A stretch of DNA of 64,000 nucleotides from positions 310,001-374,000 of the forward strand of contig NZ_CAJYGQ010000005.1 in the NCBI RefSeq assembly GCF_913773635.1, read 5' to 3'. The notes below the pieces were generated by a model. It was not told where the DNA came from and did no database searches. It was given only the letters and a program-made list of their open reading frames with translations. The DNA is from an uncultured Mucilaginibacter sp. (GTDB lineage: Bacteria; Bacteroidota; Bacteroidia; Sphingobacteriales; Sphingobacteriaceae). The position numbers were made by a program, and so were the translations under genes. How positions within the stretch are numbered: the first letter of the stretch is position 1; each line of letters starts with the position of its first letter. This document shows positions 36,694-46,490 of this stretch, piece after piece.

Positions 36694-39507
36694 ATGAAGA
36701 TCAAGAAATTATATATATGGCTTTTGTTACTGCCGGTACAGGTTTTTGCGCAGGCACTAAAGGTTGCTAACCTACAGTGTGAATACAAGGCTGCGCCGCA
36801 GGGGGTAGAGGCAGCATCACCAAATCTGAGCTGGCAATTGCAAAGTACCGGACACAATATTATTCAAACCTCATACCGGGTACTGGTGGCCGATAATATC
36901 CAAGCACTGGCTAAAAACACAGGTAACGTTTGGGATTCGAAGAAGGTAAGTTCGTCTGCATCTATTCAAGTGTTGTATAGTGGCAAGCCGCTGCAAGCCG
37001 CCAAAACTTATTACTGGAAGGTGATGGTTTGGGATAATCAGCAGCATACCTCGGCCTGGAGCAAACCCGCCGAGTGGCAAATGGGGCTGTTAACCAAAGC
37101 CGATTGGAAAGGCGCGCAATGGATAGCTTATGACAGGTTGCCCGATTCGTCGCATATTACTCCACTCATTCACCTACGTGGGCCTAAAAAGTTAGGCTTA
37201 GCCAATGATGTATTGCCTTTGCTGCGCAAAACGGTCACCATTAAAAAGCCTGTTAAAAAGGCTACGATGTACATAAGCGGTTTAGGTCATTTTGAGATGA
37301 GCGTAAACGGCACCAAAACCGGCGATCACTTTCTCGACCCGGGATGGACGGGTTATGATAAGCAAGCCCTGTACGTACCGCTTGATGTTACCAAACAACT
37401 AAAACAAGGCGAAAATGCCATTGGCGTAATGCTGGGCAACGGCTTCTTTTTTATTCCGCGCGATGTGCGTTACCGCAAGTTGACCGGCGCTTACGGCTAT
37501 CCTAAAATGATTTGCCGCTTAGTAACCGAATACACCGACGGTACAACAGAAAGCGTAGTGAGCGACCCTACATGGAAAACCGCACCAAGCCCAATTACCT
37601 ATACCAGCATCTACGGCGGCGAAGATTACAACGCCAATTTAGAGCAGGCGGGCTGGAACAAACCCGGCTTTAACGATGCCGCCTGGAAAAAGGCAATTGT
37701 AGTTGATGGTATCCTGCAGTTAGATGCACAAATAGCAGAGCCGTTAAAAGTGTTTGAACAATTCACGGCAAAAAGCATCAAAAATTTAGGCGCGGGTGTT
37801 ACCGGCCAGTATAGTAAACCAAAGGATAGCACCATGAAGCAGAAGGTGATGCGCAGCCGGTACTTATATGATTTTGGACAGAACCTTTCGGGCATATTTG
37901 AGCTAAAAGTAAAAGGCAAAAAGGGTGATACCGTACGCATTTACCCTGCCGAGTTATTGGCTGCTGAAGGAACCATTAATCAAAAAGGATCGGGAAACCC
38001 GCATTATTATGATTATGTGGTGAAAGGTGATGGTGAGGAAGTTTGGCAGCCGCGTTTTACTTATTACGGGTTCAGGTATATGCAGGTAGAAAATGCAGTT
38101 GCACCGGGCGAGGCTAACCCCCATAAGTTACCTGTGGTAACCGGGTTGAAGAGCTTACACACGCGCAATGCTGCTCCAATTGTAGGCGAATTTTCATGTT
38201 CGAACGAGTTATTTAATAAAACGTTTGCGCTGATCGATTGGTCGATAAAAAGTAACATGGCCAGCGTGTTTACCGATTGTCCGCACCGCGAAAAGCTAGG
38301 CTGGCTGGAAGAAGCGCATCTGGTTGGAGGCTCCATCCGCTACATATATGATATAGCCAACCTGAGCCGCAAGTGCATTAACGACATGCAGGTAGCGCAG
38401 ACGGCAGATGGCTTGGTGCCCGAAATTGCACCGGAATTTACCAACTTTGGCGGTATCTTTCGCGATTCGCCGGAGTGGGGGAGTAACTCTATTATTATGC
38501 CTTGGTATGTTTACCAATGGTATGGCGATAAGAAAGTATTGGCCGATAGCTACAGTATGATGCAGCGTTACCTTACCTATTTGGCAGGTATGGCAAAAGA
38601 GAATATCCTGAGTCAGGGTTTAGGGGATTGGTATGACTTAGGCCCCAAATCCCCCGGCTTGTCGCAAAATACCCCTCAGGGCATCACGGCCACGGCCATT
38701 TACTATTACGATTTAAACATTGTAAGCCAGATAGCCCGCATGCTGGATAAACCTGCCGATGCAGCTAAATATGAAAAACTGGCTATTGAGGTAAGAAAGG
38801 CATTCAATCAAAAGTTCTTCAACCAACAAACCAAACAGTACGGTACCGGCAGCCAAACGGCCAATGCCATGGCGGTATACTTTGATTTGGTTGAAGCGAA
38901 GGATAAACAAGCCGTAATTGCCAATATTGTAAAAGAAATTAAAGACCATAACAATGCGCTTACCGCAGGTGATATTGGTTACCGTTACCTTTTAAGAGTA
39001 CTGGATGATGCCGGTCGCTCGGATGTGATATTTGACATGAACAACCGATCGGATGTACCAGGTTACGGCTATCAACTGGCCAAAGGTGCCACAGCACTAA
39101 CCGAATCATGGCAGGCGCTGCCGGGTGTGTCAAATAACCACCTCATGCTGGGCCACATCATGGAATGGTTTTACAGCGGGCTTGCTGGTATAAAACAGCC
39201 CGATAACGTTAATGGCGTTGGTTTCAGGTCTATTGATATTAGGCCAGAGCCGGTTGGCGATGTAACATCGGCGCAAGCCAAAACACAATCGCCTTATGGC
39301 ATCATCAGCACAAAATGGAAAAAAAAAGGCGGCACTTTTTTACTGGATGTTGAGATACCGGCCAATAGCAGGGCTACGGTTTACCTGCCGGTTGCACAAA
39401 CCGCTAAGTTGAGTATGAACGGTAAGGCAGTACAGGCCACAGGGTATGAAAATGGCAAGGCAATAATGAAAGTGGGTTCGGGTACTTATCATCTTGAAGC
39501 TAAGTAG
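36694..39507 (+). CDS. GH78 alpha-L-rhamnosidase
   Basis: A 937-residue secreted enzyme that removes alpha-linked L-rhamnose from rhamnogalacturonans. A signal peptide ends at PVQVFAQA. N-terminal fibronectin-like and beta-sandwich domains include LRKTVTIKKPVKKATMYISG and GHFEMSVNGTKTGDHFLDPG. The (alpha/alpha)6 catalytic domain carries SVFTDCPHREKLGWLEEAHL near residue 525, with the conserved acidic cluster, and LTESWQALPGVSNNHLMLGH near 805, with the second Glu. A C-terminal beta domain follows (GIISTKWKKKGGTFLLDVEI). The start is the ATG at 36694, one base after the GH2 stop; an upstream in-frame TTG lies inside GH2. Tight packing of GH95, GH2 and GH78 marks an operon. Confidence 0.92.
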   Translation: MKIKKLYIWLLLLPVQVFAQALKVANLQCEYKAAPQGVEAASPNLSWQLQSTGHNIIQTSYRVLVADNIQALAKNTGNVWDSKKVSSSASIQVLYSGKPLQAAKTYYWKVMVWDNQQHTSAWSKPAEWQMGLLTKADWKGAQWIAYDRLPDSSHITPLIHLRGPKKLGLANDVLPLLRKTVTIKKPVKKATMYISGLGHFEMSVNGTKTGDHFLDPGWTGYDKQALYVPLDVTKQLKQGENAIGVMLGNGFFFIPRDVRYRKLTGAYGYPKMICRLVTEYTDGTTESVVSDPTWKTAPSPITYTSIYGGEDYNANLEQAGWNKPGFNDAAWKKAIVVDGILQLDAQIAEPLKVFEQFTAKSIKNLGAGVTGQYSKPKDSTMKQKVMRSRYLYDFGQNLSGIFELKVKGKKGDTVRIYPAELLAAEGTINQKGSGNPHYYDYVVKGDGEEVWQPRFTYYGFRYMQVENAVAPGEANPHKLPVVTGLKSLHTRNAAPIVGEFSCSNELFNKTFALIDWSIKSNMASVFTDCPHREKLGWLEEAHLVGGSIRYIYDIANLSRKCINDMQVAQTADGLVPEIAPEFTNFGGIFRDSPEWGSNSIIMPWYVYQWYGDKKVLADSYSMMQRYLTYLAGMAKENILSQGLGDWYDLGPKSPGLSQNTPQGITATAIYYYDLNIVSQIARMLDKPADAAKYEKLAIEVRKAFNQKFFNQQTKQYGTGSQTANAMAVYFDLVEAKDKQAVIANIVKEIKDHNNALTAGDIGYRYLLRVLDDAGRSDVIFDMNNRSDVPGYGYQLAKGATALTESWQALPGVSNNHLMLGHIMEWFYSGLAGIKQPDNVNGVGFRSIDIRPEPVGDVTSAQAKTQSPYGIISTKWKKKGGTFLLDVEIPANSRATVYLPVAQTAKLSMNGKAVQATGYENGKAIMKVGSGTYHLEAK

Positions 39508-39549
39508 GATTACTGACTATATGTGATTTTTTGAAAGATAAAGTTGAAA

Positions 39550-40677
39550 ATGAAATACAAAAACATAGGTTTAATGCTGGTTATGCTGTTATTGGCAACT
39601 AGTACAGTTTGGGCGCAAAAGGCTAAGAAAAATGTGCCCGAAAGCGTAATGAACGACATTTACGAAAAGATAAAAACACCTCATAAATACGGTTTGGCGC
39701 TGGTTCCGGTAGAGAACAGCAAAAAGATGGATTGCCCTACTGTGTTTCGTAAAAATGGGCAGTGGTATATGAGTTACATCATTTTTGACGGCCGTGGTTA
39801 CGAAACGTGGCTGGCCACCAGTGCTGACCTGCTTAACTGGAAAACCACCGGGCGCATCATGTCGTTTACAGATACTACCGATTGGGACAGTAATCAAAAA
39901 GCGGGCTATGTAGGCTTACAAGACCCTAAATGGGGCGGCAGCTACGAATTGCAAAAGTATGATAACAAGTACTGGATGTCGTACTTTGGCGGTAACAGTA
40001 CCGGTTACGAAAAAGGATTGCTATCCATAAATATGGCCTATACCGAAAAAGATCCTACCGTGGTACACGAGTGGAGCCGCTTGCCAAAACCGGTATTAAT
40101 GTCAACCGATAGCAATGTGCAATGGTGGGATAACCACACTATGTATAAAGAAACTGTGCTTTGGGATAAAAAGAAATCGCTAGGACATCCGTTTATTATG
40201 TATTACAACGCCAACGGCGACAGTGTAAATAAAAAACGCGGTGCCGAGCGCATTGGCATGGCTTTTTCAGACGACTTGAAAACCTGGACCCGTTATAAAA
40301 ATAATCCATTGTTAGATCATAACATTGGCATAACCGGCGACCCGTACCTGCAAAAAATTGGCGACGTTTGGGTAATGTTCTACTTCGGTGCGTTTTGGAA
40401 AGATAAAGGCGGCGCGTTCAACCGTTTTGCATGCTCGTATGATTTGCAGAACTGGACGGAATGGAAAGGCGACGACCTGGTAAAATCTACCGAGCCTTAT
40501 GATAATATGTTTGCGCATAAATCATGCGTAGTAAAATGGAAAGGTGTAGTTTACCACTTTTATTGTGCTGTAAATAAAGCCGATCAGCGTGGTATTGCCG
40601 TGGCAACATCAAAAGATATGGGCAAAAGCAAGCTTAATTTTGTAGCTCCCCCGCCATTAAAGGCTAAAAAGAGTTAA
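39550..40677 (+). CDS. Secreted five-bladed beta-propeller glycosidase (GH43/GH32-clan like)
   Basis: A 375-residue exported protein with signal peptide ending at TVWAQK. Blade-like repeats are visible: MDCPTVFRKNGQWYMSYIIF near 60, GLQDPKWGGSYELQKYDNKY near 115, GAERIGMAFSDDLKTWTRYK near 235 and GITGDPYLQKIGDVWVMFYF near 260. Candidate catalytic acids are the Asp of the first and fourth blocks and the Glu of MYKETVLWD. The pattern matches GH43- and GH32/GH130-like propellers, but I cannot assign the numbered family. Start at ATG 39550 rather than the TTG two codons earlier. It follows GH78 by 42 bases. Confidence 0.72.
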   Translation: MKYKNIGLMLVMLLLATSTVWAQKAKKNVPESVMNDIYEKIKTPHKYGLALVPVENSKKMDCPTVFRKNGQWYMSYIIFDGRGYETWLATSADLLNWKTTGRIMSFTDTTDWDSNQKAGYVGLQDPKWGGSYELQKYDNKYWMSYFGGNSTGYEKGLLSINMAYTEKDPTVVHEWSRLPKPVLMSTDSNVQWWDNHTMYKETVLWDKKKSLGHPFIMYYNANGDSVNKKRGAERIGMAFSDDLKTWTRYKNNPLLDHNIGITGDPYLQKIGDVWVMFYFGAFWKDKGGAFNRFACSYDLQNWTEWKGDDLVKSTEPYDNMFAHKSCVVKWKGVVYHFYCAVNKADQRGIAVATSKDMGKSKLNFVAPPPLKAKKS

Positions 40678-40679
40678 TG

Positions 40680-40785
40680 CAGTTTGCGTTAGGGATAGCA
40701 GCGGAAAGCCCGGAGTGTAGCGTAGCAAAACGAGGACTTGCAGCGAATAGCCTGGGCCGGAGGCAACGCCCTGATTAATTATTGG
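40680..40785. repeat. Sphingobacteriaceae-type intergenic repeat
   Basis: The block runs from GCGTTAGGGATAGCAGCGGA through AGCGAATAGCCTGGGCCGGA to CAACGCCCTG. I recognise this as a dispersed intergenic repeat of Pedobacter/Mucilaginibacter-type genomes. It separates the GH43-like gene from the GH2 gene at 40840 and is non-coding here. Recognition is from memory. Confidence 0.6.
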
Positions 40786-40839
40786 TTGATTAAGTTGATT
40801 GGTTAAGTAGTTGTATTGAGAACCTCTCTTTGCAACATT

Positions 40840-43260
40840 ATGATAAAATATGTACCTATGCGGTTAAAGTTTTTAAGTGCAGTAGCAATATTTATAATGA
40901 GCTTGGCAGCGGCGTATGCCCAGCCGGGACGTAAGGTGGAGAGCTTTAACAGCAATTGGCGCTTTTATTTAGGCGATGAAATCAATGCCAAAGAAGCTGC
41001 TTATAATGATAACGAATGGCGCCAGCTTACGCTGCCTCATGATTGGAGCATTGAGGGTAAGTTTGATGAAAAGAACCCAACAGGGCAAGCCGGAGGTGGT
41101 TTACCTGCTGGTATAGGCTGGTACCGCAAAACGTTCGCTATGCCGCAAATGGCACAGGGTAAAAATGTTTTTATTGATTTCGATGGTGTATACTGTAACA
41201 GCGAGGTTTGGATAAACGGGCACTCGCTGGGTAAACGGCCTAATGGGTATATCTCGTTTCAGTACGATTTAACGCCTTATTTGAATTACGGTGCGCAAAA
41301 AAACGTAATAGCCGTTAAGGTTGATAACTCGGCGCAGCCTAATTCGCGCTGGTACAGTGGTTCGGGAATTTATAGGAATGTGTGGTTAACTACTACTTCA
41401 AAATCATACATACCGCAGTGGGGAACGTTTGTTACCTCAAAAGTAAACGCCGCTAATGCCATTATGAGCATGCAAACACAGGTTGTGGTTAAGCAAAAGG
41501 GGTTGCGGTTAAAGGCATCGGTGCTAACACAATCGGGCCAATTGGTTAATTCTATCACCACAGAATTAAATGATAATGATACGGCTGCTACTGTTAGCCA
41601 GAATATTGTAATTGGGCAGCCAAAGCTTTGGTCGGTAAATAACCCATACCTGTACAAGGTTGTGTTGCAGGTTATATCGGGTAAGCAGGTGATCGATAAA
41701 TATGTAGTGCCGGTGGGCATCCGTAGCTTTAATTTTGATGTAGATAAAGGCTTTTCGCTCAACGGTGAGCGTATGAAAATAAAAGGCGTTTGTATGCACC
41801 ATGATTTGGGCGCATTAGGTGCCGCAGTGAATGTACGTGCCATGGAACGCCAGTTAGAGATACTTAAAGCGATGGGGTGTAACGCTATCCGTACGTCGCA
41901 CAATCCGCCTGCGCCTGAATATCTTGACCTTTGCGACCGCATGGGCTTTATCGTGATGGATGAGGCGTTTGATATGTGGGCCAAAAAGAAGAACAAGCAC
42001 GATTATTACCAGTATTTCCCGGCATGGCATCAGCGCGATCTGGAGGACCAGATTAAACGCGACCGTAACCACCCTTCGGTAATGATATGGAGCATTGGTA
42101 ACGAGATACGCGAACAATTTGACAGTACGGGCATCACCCTGACCCGTGAGTTGGTTAAAATTGTAAAGGATTTAGATACCACCCGCCCAGTTACTACTGC
42201 CTTGAGCGAGGCCGATGGTAAAAAGAATTTCCTTTATAAGTCGGGGGCGCTGGATATTTTAGGCTTTAATTATCACCCCGAAACTTATGCCGATTTTCCG
42301 AAAAACTACCCCGGTGAAAAGTTCATAGCAGCCGAAACTATCTCGGGCTACGCCACCCGTGGTTACTATGATACCCCTACCGATAGCACGCGCCACTGGC
42401 CTACCAGTGCCAAAGCTAAACTTACTCAGGGTAACGATCGGTTTGCCGTTACCGCTTATGATAATGTGGCTGCTTATTGGGGATCGACCCATGAGGAAAC
42501 CTGGAAGCTGATTAAAAAGTACGATTATCTTTCGGGAGAGTTTGTATGGTCAGGCTTTGACTTTATTGGCGAACCTGTGCCTTATCCTTGGCCTGCCCGT
42601 AGTTCATACTATGGTATTATTGATTTGGCTGGTTTCCCTAAGGATGTGTACTACATGTACCAAAGTGAATGGACCGATAAGCCAGTTCTGCACCTTTTGC
42701 CTCACTGGAATTGGGAAGCCGGCAAAACCGTTGATGTGTGGGCATATTACAATAATGCTGATGAGGTAGAGCTATTCCTGAACGGACGTTCGTTAGGTAC
42801 CCGCAGCAAGCAGGGCGAGGATTTGCACGTGGTTTGGAAGGTGCCTTTTGAGCCGGGTATATTGAAAGCGGTATCGCGTAAGGATGGTAAAGTAGTACTA
42901 ACTGAAGAGAAACGTACTGCAGGTAAACCTGCTAAAATTGAATTGGTTGCTGATCGTAAACTCATCAAGTCAGACGGTAAAGATCTGTCGTTTATAACGG
43001 TACGCATTTTGGATGCCGGAGGCAATGTAGTGCCTGATGCAGATAATCTGGTAAATTTTACTGTAAAAGGTAAGGGGACTTTGGCCGGTGTTGATAATGG
43101 TGCACAGGCAAGTATGGAATCTTTTAAAGAACCACAACGCAAGGCGTTCCATGGGCTTTGTTTGGCTATAGTACAGGCTAGTAAAAGCGCCGGGTTACTT
43201 ACTGTAACGGCACAATCAGAAGGCTTGCTGCCTGCCACGGTTATAATCAGAGTAAAGTAG
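40840..43260 (+). CDS. GH2 beta-galactosidase-type glycosidase
   Basis: An 806-residue secreted enzyme with a signal peptide ending at AAAYAQPG. The sugar-binding domain covers about residues 20-190 (WRQLTLPHDWSIEGKF, GIGWYRKTFAMPQ). The Ig-like domain is followed by a TIM barrel with IKGVCMHHDLGALGAAV, acid/base Glu in MIWSIGNEIRE (about 422) and nucleophile Glu in YLSGEFVWSGFDFIGEP (about 567). C-terminal domains of the DUF4982 and GH2_C5 types follow (VDVWAYYNNADEVELFLNGR; KIELVADRKLIKSDGKDLSF). It could act on galactose or glucuronate of pectin side chains. ATG at 40858 is an equally good start; the TTG at 40816 is less likely. Confidence 0.9.
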   Translation: MIKYVPMRLKFLSAVAIFIMSLAAAYAQPGRKVESFNSNWRFYLGDEINAKEAAYNDNEWRQLTLPHDWSIEGKFDEKNPTGQAGGGLPAGIGWYRKTFAMPQMAQGKNVFIDFDGVYCNSEVWINGHSLGKRPNGYISFQYDLTPYLNYGAQKNVIAVKVDNSAQPNSRWYSGSGIYRNVWLTTTSKSYIPQWGTFVTSKVNAANAIMSMQTQVVVKQKGLRLKASVLTQSGQLVNSITTELNDNDTAATVSQNIVIGQPKLWSVNNPYLYKVVLQVISGKQVIDKYVVPVGIRSFNFDVDKGFSLNGERMKIKGVCMHHDLGALGAAVNVRAMERQLEILKAMGCNAIRTSHNPPAPEYLDLCDRMGFIVMDEAFDMWAKKKNKHDYYQYFPAWHQRDLEDQIKRDRNHPSVMIWSIGNEIREQFDSTGITLTRELVKIVKDLDTTRPVTTALSEADGKKNFLYKSGALDILGFNYHPETYADFPKNYPGEKFIAAETISGYATRGYYDTPTDSTRHWPTSAKAKLTQGNDRFAVTAYDNVAAYWGSTHEETWKLIKKYDYLSGEFVWSGFDFIGEPVPYPWPARSSYYGIIDLAGFPKDVYYMYQSEWTDKPVLHLLPHWNWEAGKTVDVWAYYNNADEVELFLNGRSLGTRSKQGEDLHVVWKVPFEPGILKAVSRKDGKVVLTEEKRTAGKPAKIELVADRKLIKSDGKDLSFITVRILDAGGNVVPDADNLVNFTVKGKGTLAGVDNGAQASMESFKEPQRKAFHGLCLAIVQASKSAGLLTVTAQSEGLLPATVIIRVK

Positions 43261-43370
43261 TTACCATAGCAGCCCTCCCTCAACAGGAGGGCTTATATTG
43301 GTAATAAATTAATCTCACATTTCCAAAGTCACCCCTCCCGGGGAAGATTTTGAAAGGGCTGGATAATATG

Positions 43371-43397
43371 CTATAACATGAAGCGAAAATGTTATAG
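43371..43397. promoter_or_regulatory. Perfect 9-bp inverted repeat upstream of the symporter gene
   Basis: CTATAACAT at 43371-43379 and ATGTTATAG at 43389-43397, 9 bases apart, lie 92 bases before the symporter start. It has no T tract, so it looks like an operator or leader hairpin rather than a terminator. A TAnnTTTG match at 43419-43426 follows but lacks a well-spaced upstream box. Confidence 0.35.
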
Positions 43398-43488
43398 AAC
43401 AAACTGTGTGGTATCTGATAGTTTTGTTTTTAAGGCATAGGCATTCCTGGCCAGCCGACCAATTAAACCAAATATCAGTTTTACATAG

Positions 43489-45063
43489 ATGAAAAGCCTA
43501 CCAGCTCTCGATCTTGGTGTTATTGCTATATACCTGTTGGCCATGTTGCTGGTTGGCTTTTATTTTTCGCGTAAAAATAAAAACGCCGAGCAATTTACCA
43601 AGGCATCGGGTTCTATACCCGGCTGGGCTTTGGGAATATCTATATACGCCACCTTTTTAAGCAGTAACACTTTTTTAGGTGTACCTGGCAAAACTTTTGG
43701 CACCAACTGGAATGCTTTTGTGTTCAGTCTTTCAATGCCGTTGGCCGCCTGGTTTGCGGCTAAGTACTTTGTGCCTTTTTATCGAAATACGGGAGAGGTT
43801 TCGGCCTATACACATCTCGAGCACCGCTTTGGTGCATGGGCGCGCACTTATGCGGTTGTATGCTTTCTGCTCACTCAATTGGCTCGTATGGGTTCTATAT
43901 TTTTCGGTATAGCCTTGAGTTTGCAGGCGCTTACAGGTTTCAGTATGAAGATGATTATCCTAACCATGGGCATTTGTATAATCATATATACTGTGCTAGG
44001 TGGCATTGAAGCCGTAATATGGACTGAGGTTGTTCAAGGCATCATCAAAACCTTTGGAGCACTGCTTATTTTATACATTATTATCACCAACATGCCGGGC
44101 GGCATAAGTAAGGTGGTTGAAATTGGGAAGACGGATAATAAGTTTAGTCTGGGTAGTCTTGCACCCGATTTTACCACGTCAACCTTTTGGGTGGTGCTGC
44201 TGTATGGTTTCTTTATCAATCTCAATAATTTTGGTATGGATCAGAACTATGTGCAGCGCTACCATACCGCTACGTCGTCAAAGCAAGCAGCCAAATCAAT
44301 ATGGCTGTGCGTTTGGCTGTATGTGCCGGCCTCGTTGCTATTCTGTGTTATTGGTTCGGCTTTGTATGCTTATTACCAGGTTAACCCCGAACTGACAGAA
44401 GCCATTCGCCACCAGGTAGCAACCGAGCGTTTACACGGAGCATCGGCTGCTGATATTGCTCAAATGGCGGCATCTTTAAAACCCGAAGATTACGGCGATA
44501 AGGTGATGCCTAATTTTATGGTAACTAAAATACCTGCCGGTTTAGTTGGTTTGATAGTTTCAGCCATCTTATCGGCTGCAATGAGTACCATTAGCTCAGG
44601 CATGAACGCATCAGCCACGGTTTTTGCCGAGGATATTTACAAGCGTTACTTTAAGCCCGGCATCAGCGTCAAGCAAAACATGACGTTGCTGCATACCGCC
44701 ACCGTAGTTGCTGGTATTGCCGGTGTGGCTGCAGGTATAGCAATGATAGGTGTTAAAAGCGTGCTTGATGTTTGGTGGCAGTTATCGGGCATATTTGCCA
44801 GTGGCATGCTGGGCTTGTTTTTACTGGGCATCATCAGTAAGCAAACCCATAACCACGAAGCTATCATAGCCATTATCGTTGGCATCGTTGTTATTTTGTG
44901 GATGACGCTGTCTCCGCTTTTACCGCCCGATTCGGGCATGCTTCGTAACGTACTTCACCAAAATATGGTGATAGTAATTGGTACACTGGTTATCTTCTTA
45001 ACCGGCATTATACTCACCCGTATAAAACAAAACAAATTGGCACGTACCTCAGCTACACATTAA
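43489..45063 (+). CDS. Sodium:solute symporter (SSS family)
   Basis: A 524-residue inner-membrane transporter importing sugars or sugar acids with Na+. Around 13 hydrophobic segments are visible from residue 8 to 515. Family blocks include SGSIPGWALGISIYATFLSS near 40, TEVVQGIIKTFGALLILYII near 180 and GLIVSAILSAAMSTISSGMN near 350, the last matching the conserved Na+-site region. It ends 26 bases before the aldolase gene, so they are probably co-transcribed. Uronates, L-galactose or oligosaccharide breakdown products are plausible substrates. Confidence 0.9.
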   Translation: MKSLPALDLGVIAIYLLAMLLVGFYFSRKNKNAEQFTKASGSIPGWALGISIYATFLSSNTFLGVPGKTFGTNWNAFVFSLSMPLAAWFAAKYFVPFYRNTGEVSAYTHLEHRFGAWARTYAVVCFLLTQLARMGSIFFGIALSLQALTGFSMKMIILTMGICIIIYTVLGGIEAVIWTEVVQGIIKTFGALLILYIIITNMPGGISKVVEIGKTDNKFSLGSLAPDFTTSTFWVVLLYGFFINLNNFGMDQNYVQRYHTATSSKQAAKSIWLCVWLYVPASLLFCVIGSALYAYYQVNPELTEAIRHQVATERLHGASAADIAQMAASLKPEDYGDKVMPNFMVTKIPAGLVGLIVSAILSAAMSTISSGMNASATVFAEDIYKRYFKPGISVKQNMTLLHTATVVAGIAGVAAGIAMIGVKSVLDVWWQLSGIFASGMLGLFLLGIISKQTHNHEAIIAIIVGIVVILWMTLSPLLPPDSGMLRNVLHQNMVIVIGTLVIFLTGIILTRIKQNKLARTSATH

Positions 45064-45089
45064 TTTTAATAATCATTTATCCCAATATA

Positions 45090-46040
45090 ATGACTACTAC
45101 TAACACCACACCGGCAAAAAAAGGTTTTATCCCCGTAATGCTTACGCCGTTTACCGAAACCGGTAAAATTGACTTTGACGCGCTTACAGGCCTTACGGAG
45201 TTTTACCTTGAAGCCGGAGCCGCCGGTTTGTTTGCCAATTGTTTATCGAGCGAAATGTTTGAGTTAGACGAGGCCGAGCGCATACAATTAATCGAGCATG
45301 TGCTGAAGGTAACTAATGGTAGTGTCCCTGTGGTGGCTACCGGCACCTTTGGCGGGCCTATAGCCAAACAGGCCGAATTTGTAAACCGCGTTGCCAATAC
45401 AGGTGTACAGGCCGTAATTGGAATAACCGGTTTGCTGGCCGAAGAGAACGAAAGCGATGAGGTGTTTAATGGCAGGGTAGAAGAGTTGATGCGGTTAACC
45501 GGCAATGTATCCTTAGGTTTTTATGAATGTCCGGTACCTTACAAACGTTTGATATCTCCCGAGCAATTACATCAGTTTGTATCTACCGGGCGAGTTACAT
45601 ATCATAAAGATACCTGTTTGGATATCGAGCAAATTAAAGCCAAGTTGAACGGTACTAATCGTCAGCCTGATTTTGGTTTGTATGATGCTTATATGGTTCA
45701 TGCAGTGGAATCGTTAAAAGCCGGTTCGGCAGGACTGTCATGTATACAGGGTAATTATTTCCCTGAGCTGTTAGTTTGGCTGTGTGATAATTATAACAAT
45801 GAGGTATTAGCGGCTGAGGTAAATCGTGTGCAACAATTTTTTATTGACAACATGGATGTGATGCATAACGTATACCCAAAGGTTGCAAAATATTATCTTC
45901 AAAAGCGAGGTGTTAAAATGAACGGTTACACAAGGCGCAATGTTGGAGAAATTAGCTCTGACGTGAAAGAACAAGTTGATAAATTATACAAGGACTACAA
46001 CGTTTTGCAGCATGAACTGCAGATAAAAAGTGTACTGTAG
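45090..46040 (+). CDS. DapA/NanA-family aldolase
   Basis: A 316-residue cytoplasmic class I aldolase-lyase with a (beta/alpha)8 barrel. Visible are the N-terminal GFIPVMLTPFTETGKIDFDA, GLFANCLSSEMFELDEAER near 40, the catalytic Tyr in SLGFYECPVPYKR near 148, and the Schiff-base Lys in VTYHKDTC near 174. Relatives cleave 2-keto-3-deoxy sugar acids to pyruvate and an aldehyde. No KDG kinase or KDPG aldolase is in the window, so this enzyme could take the 2-keto-3-deoxygluconate from UxaA, or a deoxy-sugar acid. It is downstream of and probably co-transcribed with the symporter. Confidence 0.82.
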   Translation: MTTTNTTPAKKGFIPVMLTPFTETGKIDFDALTGLTEFYLEAGAAGLFANCLSSEMFELDEAERIQLIEHVLKVTNGSVPVVATGTFGGPIAKQAEFVNRVANTGVQAVIGITGLLAEENESDEVFNGRVEELMRLTGNVSLGFYECPVPYKRLISPEQLHQFVSTGRVTYHKDTCLDIEQIKAKLNGTNRQPDFGLYDAYMVHAVESLKAGSAGLSCIQGNYFPELLVWLCDNYNNEVLAAEVNRVQQFFIDNMDVMHNVYPKVAKYYLQKRGVKMNGYTRRNVGEISSDVKEQVDKLYKDYNVLQHELQIKSVL

Positions 46041-46056
46041 TTTAACAGTTTTTAAT

Positions 46057-46092
46057 AAAAGTCGGCTGAGGTTTGCGAAAGCCAGCTTTTTG
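46057..46092 (+). terminator. Weak terminator after the aldolase gene
   Basis: Arms around 46057-46067 and 46081-46091 pair with two internal mismatches and end in a T run. It is weaker than the other terminators in the window. Confidence 0.45.
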
Positions 46093-46204
46093 TTGTTCGC
46101 ATTAACATCTTAATAGTTATTTGCATGGTTTGTTAATAATATTTCTACATCATTTTGTAATGATTGTAATGTTGATATTAAACACCTGTGCCATTGATAA
46201 ATAA

Positions 46205-46417
46205 GGGTATAAATCAATATAATTTAGTACCCATTTGATGCTAATATCGTATAATAAATAGATAACAACTGTTAAAAAAGCCTCTCAGGGTTATCAGATA
46301 TTTGTAATCTAACCAATTAGTGAAAATTTAAACACATCATTTTTTAAGCTGAGAATGGTAATTAAGTAGTTATAAACCAGTTAAATGTGTAAAAATAACA
46401 CTAACATTTAAATGGTT
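46205..46417. promoter_or_regulatory. AT-rich leader with inverted repeats upstream of the isomerase/SusCD unit
   Basis: The 450-base gap 46041-46490 has no gene. It contains an inverted repeat with 14-base arms and one mismatch (46375-46388 with 46404-46417, 15-base spacer). A second, bulged, inverted repeat lies at 46205-46232 and a third weak stem near 46289-46314. The large repeat ends 73 bases before the next start codon, a position suitable for an operator or a leader structure. Binding factor unknown. Confidence 0.4.
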
Positions 46418-46490
46418 GACTGCAATACCTGCACCTCTGTACGTTCAAGAAATCTGATTTAGCTTCCGCTATTGGTTACAAAGCCAAAAT

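Noticed and set aside
41370..41996. Open frame of 208 codons on the minus strand
   Set aside because: It lies wholly inside the well-supported GH2 gene and has no recognisable domain; it is a shadow frame.
43271..43293. Terminator after the second GH2 gene
   Set aside because: A good 8-bp stem but no following T tract; it could be a weak terminator or part of a repeat, so it was not listed.
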